Source: JBBQWS01 sp038210415 (lineage in GTDB: Bacteria; Actinomycetota; Actinomycetes; Prado026). Taken from it: DNA of 6,275 nt. Below the pieces are notes generated by a model that was given only the letters and a program-made list of their open reading frames with translations, was not told the origin of the DNA and did not search any database. Shown here piece by piece: positions 5,507 through 6,275 of the stretch; position 1 is the stretch's first letter, and each line of letters starts with the position of its first letter. The position numbers and the translations under genes were made by a program. The stretch covers positions 1 through 6,275 of the forward strand of contig JBBQWS010000091.1 in NCBI GenBank assembly GCA_038210415.1. Direction: 5' to 3'.

Positions 5507-6275
5507 TCAACGGCATGATCGACAGTCGCTTGGCCGCCTCGCTGATCGAATGGCAGCAGTTTTAGGACGGGGTCCCGGTGCGGCGCCACAGCACCCGGCC
5601 CATCCGGTCGCGGCTTCCTGCTGCAGTTCGGGAGCGACGTGGCTGTACGTGCCGAGCGGGAGGGTGATCTGCGAGTGGCCGAGCATCTCCATGACCACCC
5701 GCGCGGGAACCCCTTGGGCGAGCAGCAGGCTCGCCGCGGTGTGTCTGGCGTCGTGGAGCCGGGCCTTGCGAACGCCGGCCGCGATCAACAGCTGTTGCCA
5801 GTCCTGGTAGTCGCGACTCGGATCGACCGGTCGGCCGGTCGGTTGGGTGAAGACGGGCCCGTGCTCGTTGCGCCAGAGAGATCCGGCGGCGAGGCGCTCT
5901 TCGGCTTGAGACGCCCGATGAGCGCGCAGCGCGTCCACGAGCGGCCCTGGCAGGCTGATCACCCGACGCCCGGCGCGGCTCTTCGGCCGAACGATGACGA
6001 GACCCTTGCCGGTCTGGCGTTGTAGGGCTTGCCGGACAGCGAGCGTGCCCGCGTCCAGGTCGATCGCGCTCCACGGCAGCCCCAGCGCCTCGCCCTGTCG
6101 TAAACCGAGGGCCAGCGCGACGGACCAGCGAGGACTGTTGCGCTGCCGGCTGGCAGCGACGAGAACTCGGCGGGCCTCGTCCGCGGTGAGCGGCTGTACC
6201 TCGTCGCGTTGGTTGCTGGGGGTATCGACGAGCGCGCATTCGTTGCGGGCGACCCTCCCTCGCTGCATCGCCACC
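5507..6275 (-). CDS. Tyrosine recombinase/integrase, C-terminal catalytic part, probably frameshifted near its end
   Basis: The frame is open to the right edge, so the N-terminal arm-binding and SAM-like core-binding domains lie outside. The 255 visible residues contain the full catalytic set, numbered from the Met at 6274: R59 (GLRQGEALGL), K98 in the beta-hairpin (RPKSRAGRR), H174-x-x-R177 (HDARHT), H200 (LGHSQ) and nucleophile Y210 (TYSHV). This is the phage/ICE-type integrase family, which recombines attP with attB. After QQEAA (about position 5609) the frame reads TGWAGCCGAA and ends in an unusual Arg/Cys/Ser-rich tail at 5507. The next frame instead gives the family-like DRMGRVLWRR and stops at 5562. 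A single lost base near 5609 would explain this. The catalytic core precedes the shift, so activity may or may not survive. The neighbouring tRNA is the likely target site. Confidence 0.85.
   Translation of the reverse strand, partial: VAMQRGRVARNECALVDTPSNQRDEVQPLTADEARRVLVAASRQRNSPRWSVALALGLRQGEALGLPWSAIDLDAGTLAVRQALQRQTGKGLVIVRPKSRAGRRVISLPGPLVDALRAHRASQAEERLAAGSLWRNEHGPVFTQPTGRPVDPSRDYQDWQQLLIAAGVRKARLHDARHTAASLLLAQGVPARVVMEMLGHSQITLPLGTYSHVAPELQQEAATGWAGCCGAAPGPRPKTAAIRSARRPSDCRSCR

Noticed and set aside
5562..6239. A 225-residue minus-strand frame overlapping the integrase
   Set aside because: Most of it is an Arg-rich shadow of the integrase. Only its last stretch (DRMGRVLWRR onward) looks real, as the probable original integrase ending after a frameshift.
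1..6275. CRISPR array, insertion sequence or toxin-antitoxin pair
   Set aside because: I saw no regularly spaced repeats, no transposase frame and no recognisable toxin or antitoxin on either strand.

Overview
The window is visibly GC-rich, with strong G/C preference at third codon positions. Its gene content fits a high-GC actinobacterium: a secreted protein with cell-wall-binding type 2 (CWB2) repeats, GTG starts, a polytopic spermidine-synthase-like protein, and an actinobacterial-type tyrosine integrase beside a tRNA gene. I cannot name the genus from the sequence.

Layout, left to right. (1) 1-303 (+) is the 3' end of a potassium-channel-like gene, with the TVGYGD selectivity filter and the last membrane helix. 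(2) 420-827 (+) encodes a small secreted protein with four cysteines that I do not recognise. It converges on (3), a 75-residue acidic protein of unknown function on the minus strand (888-1115). A strong hairpin at 832-869 lies between them and can serve both. (4) 1116-1401 has no credible gene but is full of structure: a tandem 11-bp repeat, a tRNA 3'-end-like remnant at 1283-1309, and a perfect 24-bp inverted repeat at 1329-1394. (5) 1402-3261 (-) encodes a secreted beta-propeller-like protein with three C-terminal CWB2 repeats. (6) 3332-5362 (-) encodes a large multi-spanning membrane protein with a central SAM-dependent, spermidine-synthase-like domain. Its stop codon lies in the loop of a hairpin terminator. 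(7) A complete tRNA with anticodon CAT (5418-5494, +) is followed 12 bases later by (8) the C-terminal part of a tyrosine integrase on the minus strand, which runs off the right edge.

How the parts may relate. The tRNA-integrase junction is a classic attachment-site boundary, so the integrated element probably starts at the tRNA 3' end and extends to the right, outside the window. The integrase keeps its catalytic residues, but its C-terminal tail looks frameshifted. The tRNA-like remnant and tandem repeats at 1146-1309 suggest a second, older integration scar next to the 75-residue gene; this is inference. Genes 5 and 6 lie in tandem 70 bases apart but with a terminator between them, so I see neighbourhood rather than clear co-transcription. 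No CRISPR array, complete insertion sequence or obvious defence system is present. The most unusual items are the integration scar, the long perfect palindrome, and the divergent active site of the spermidine-synthase-like protein.
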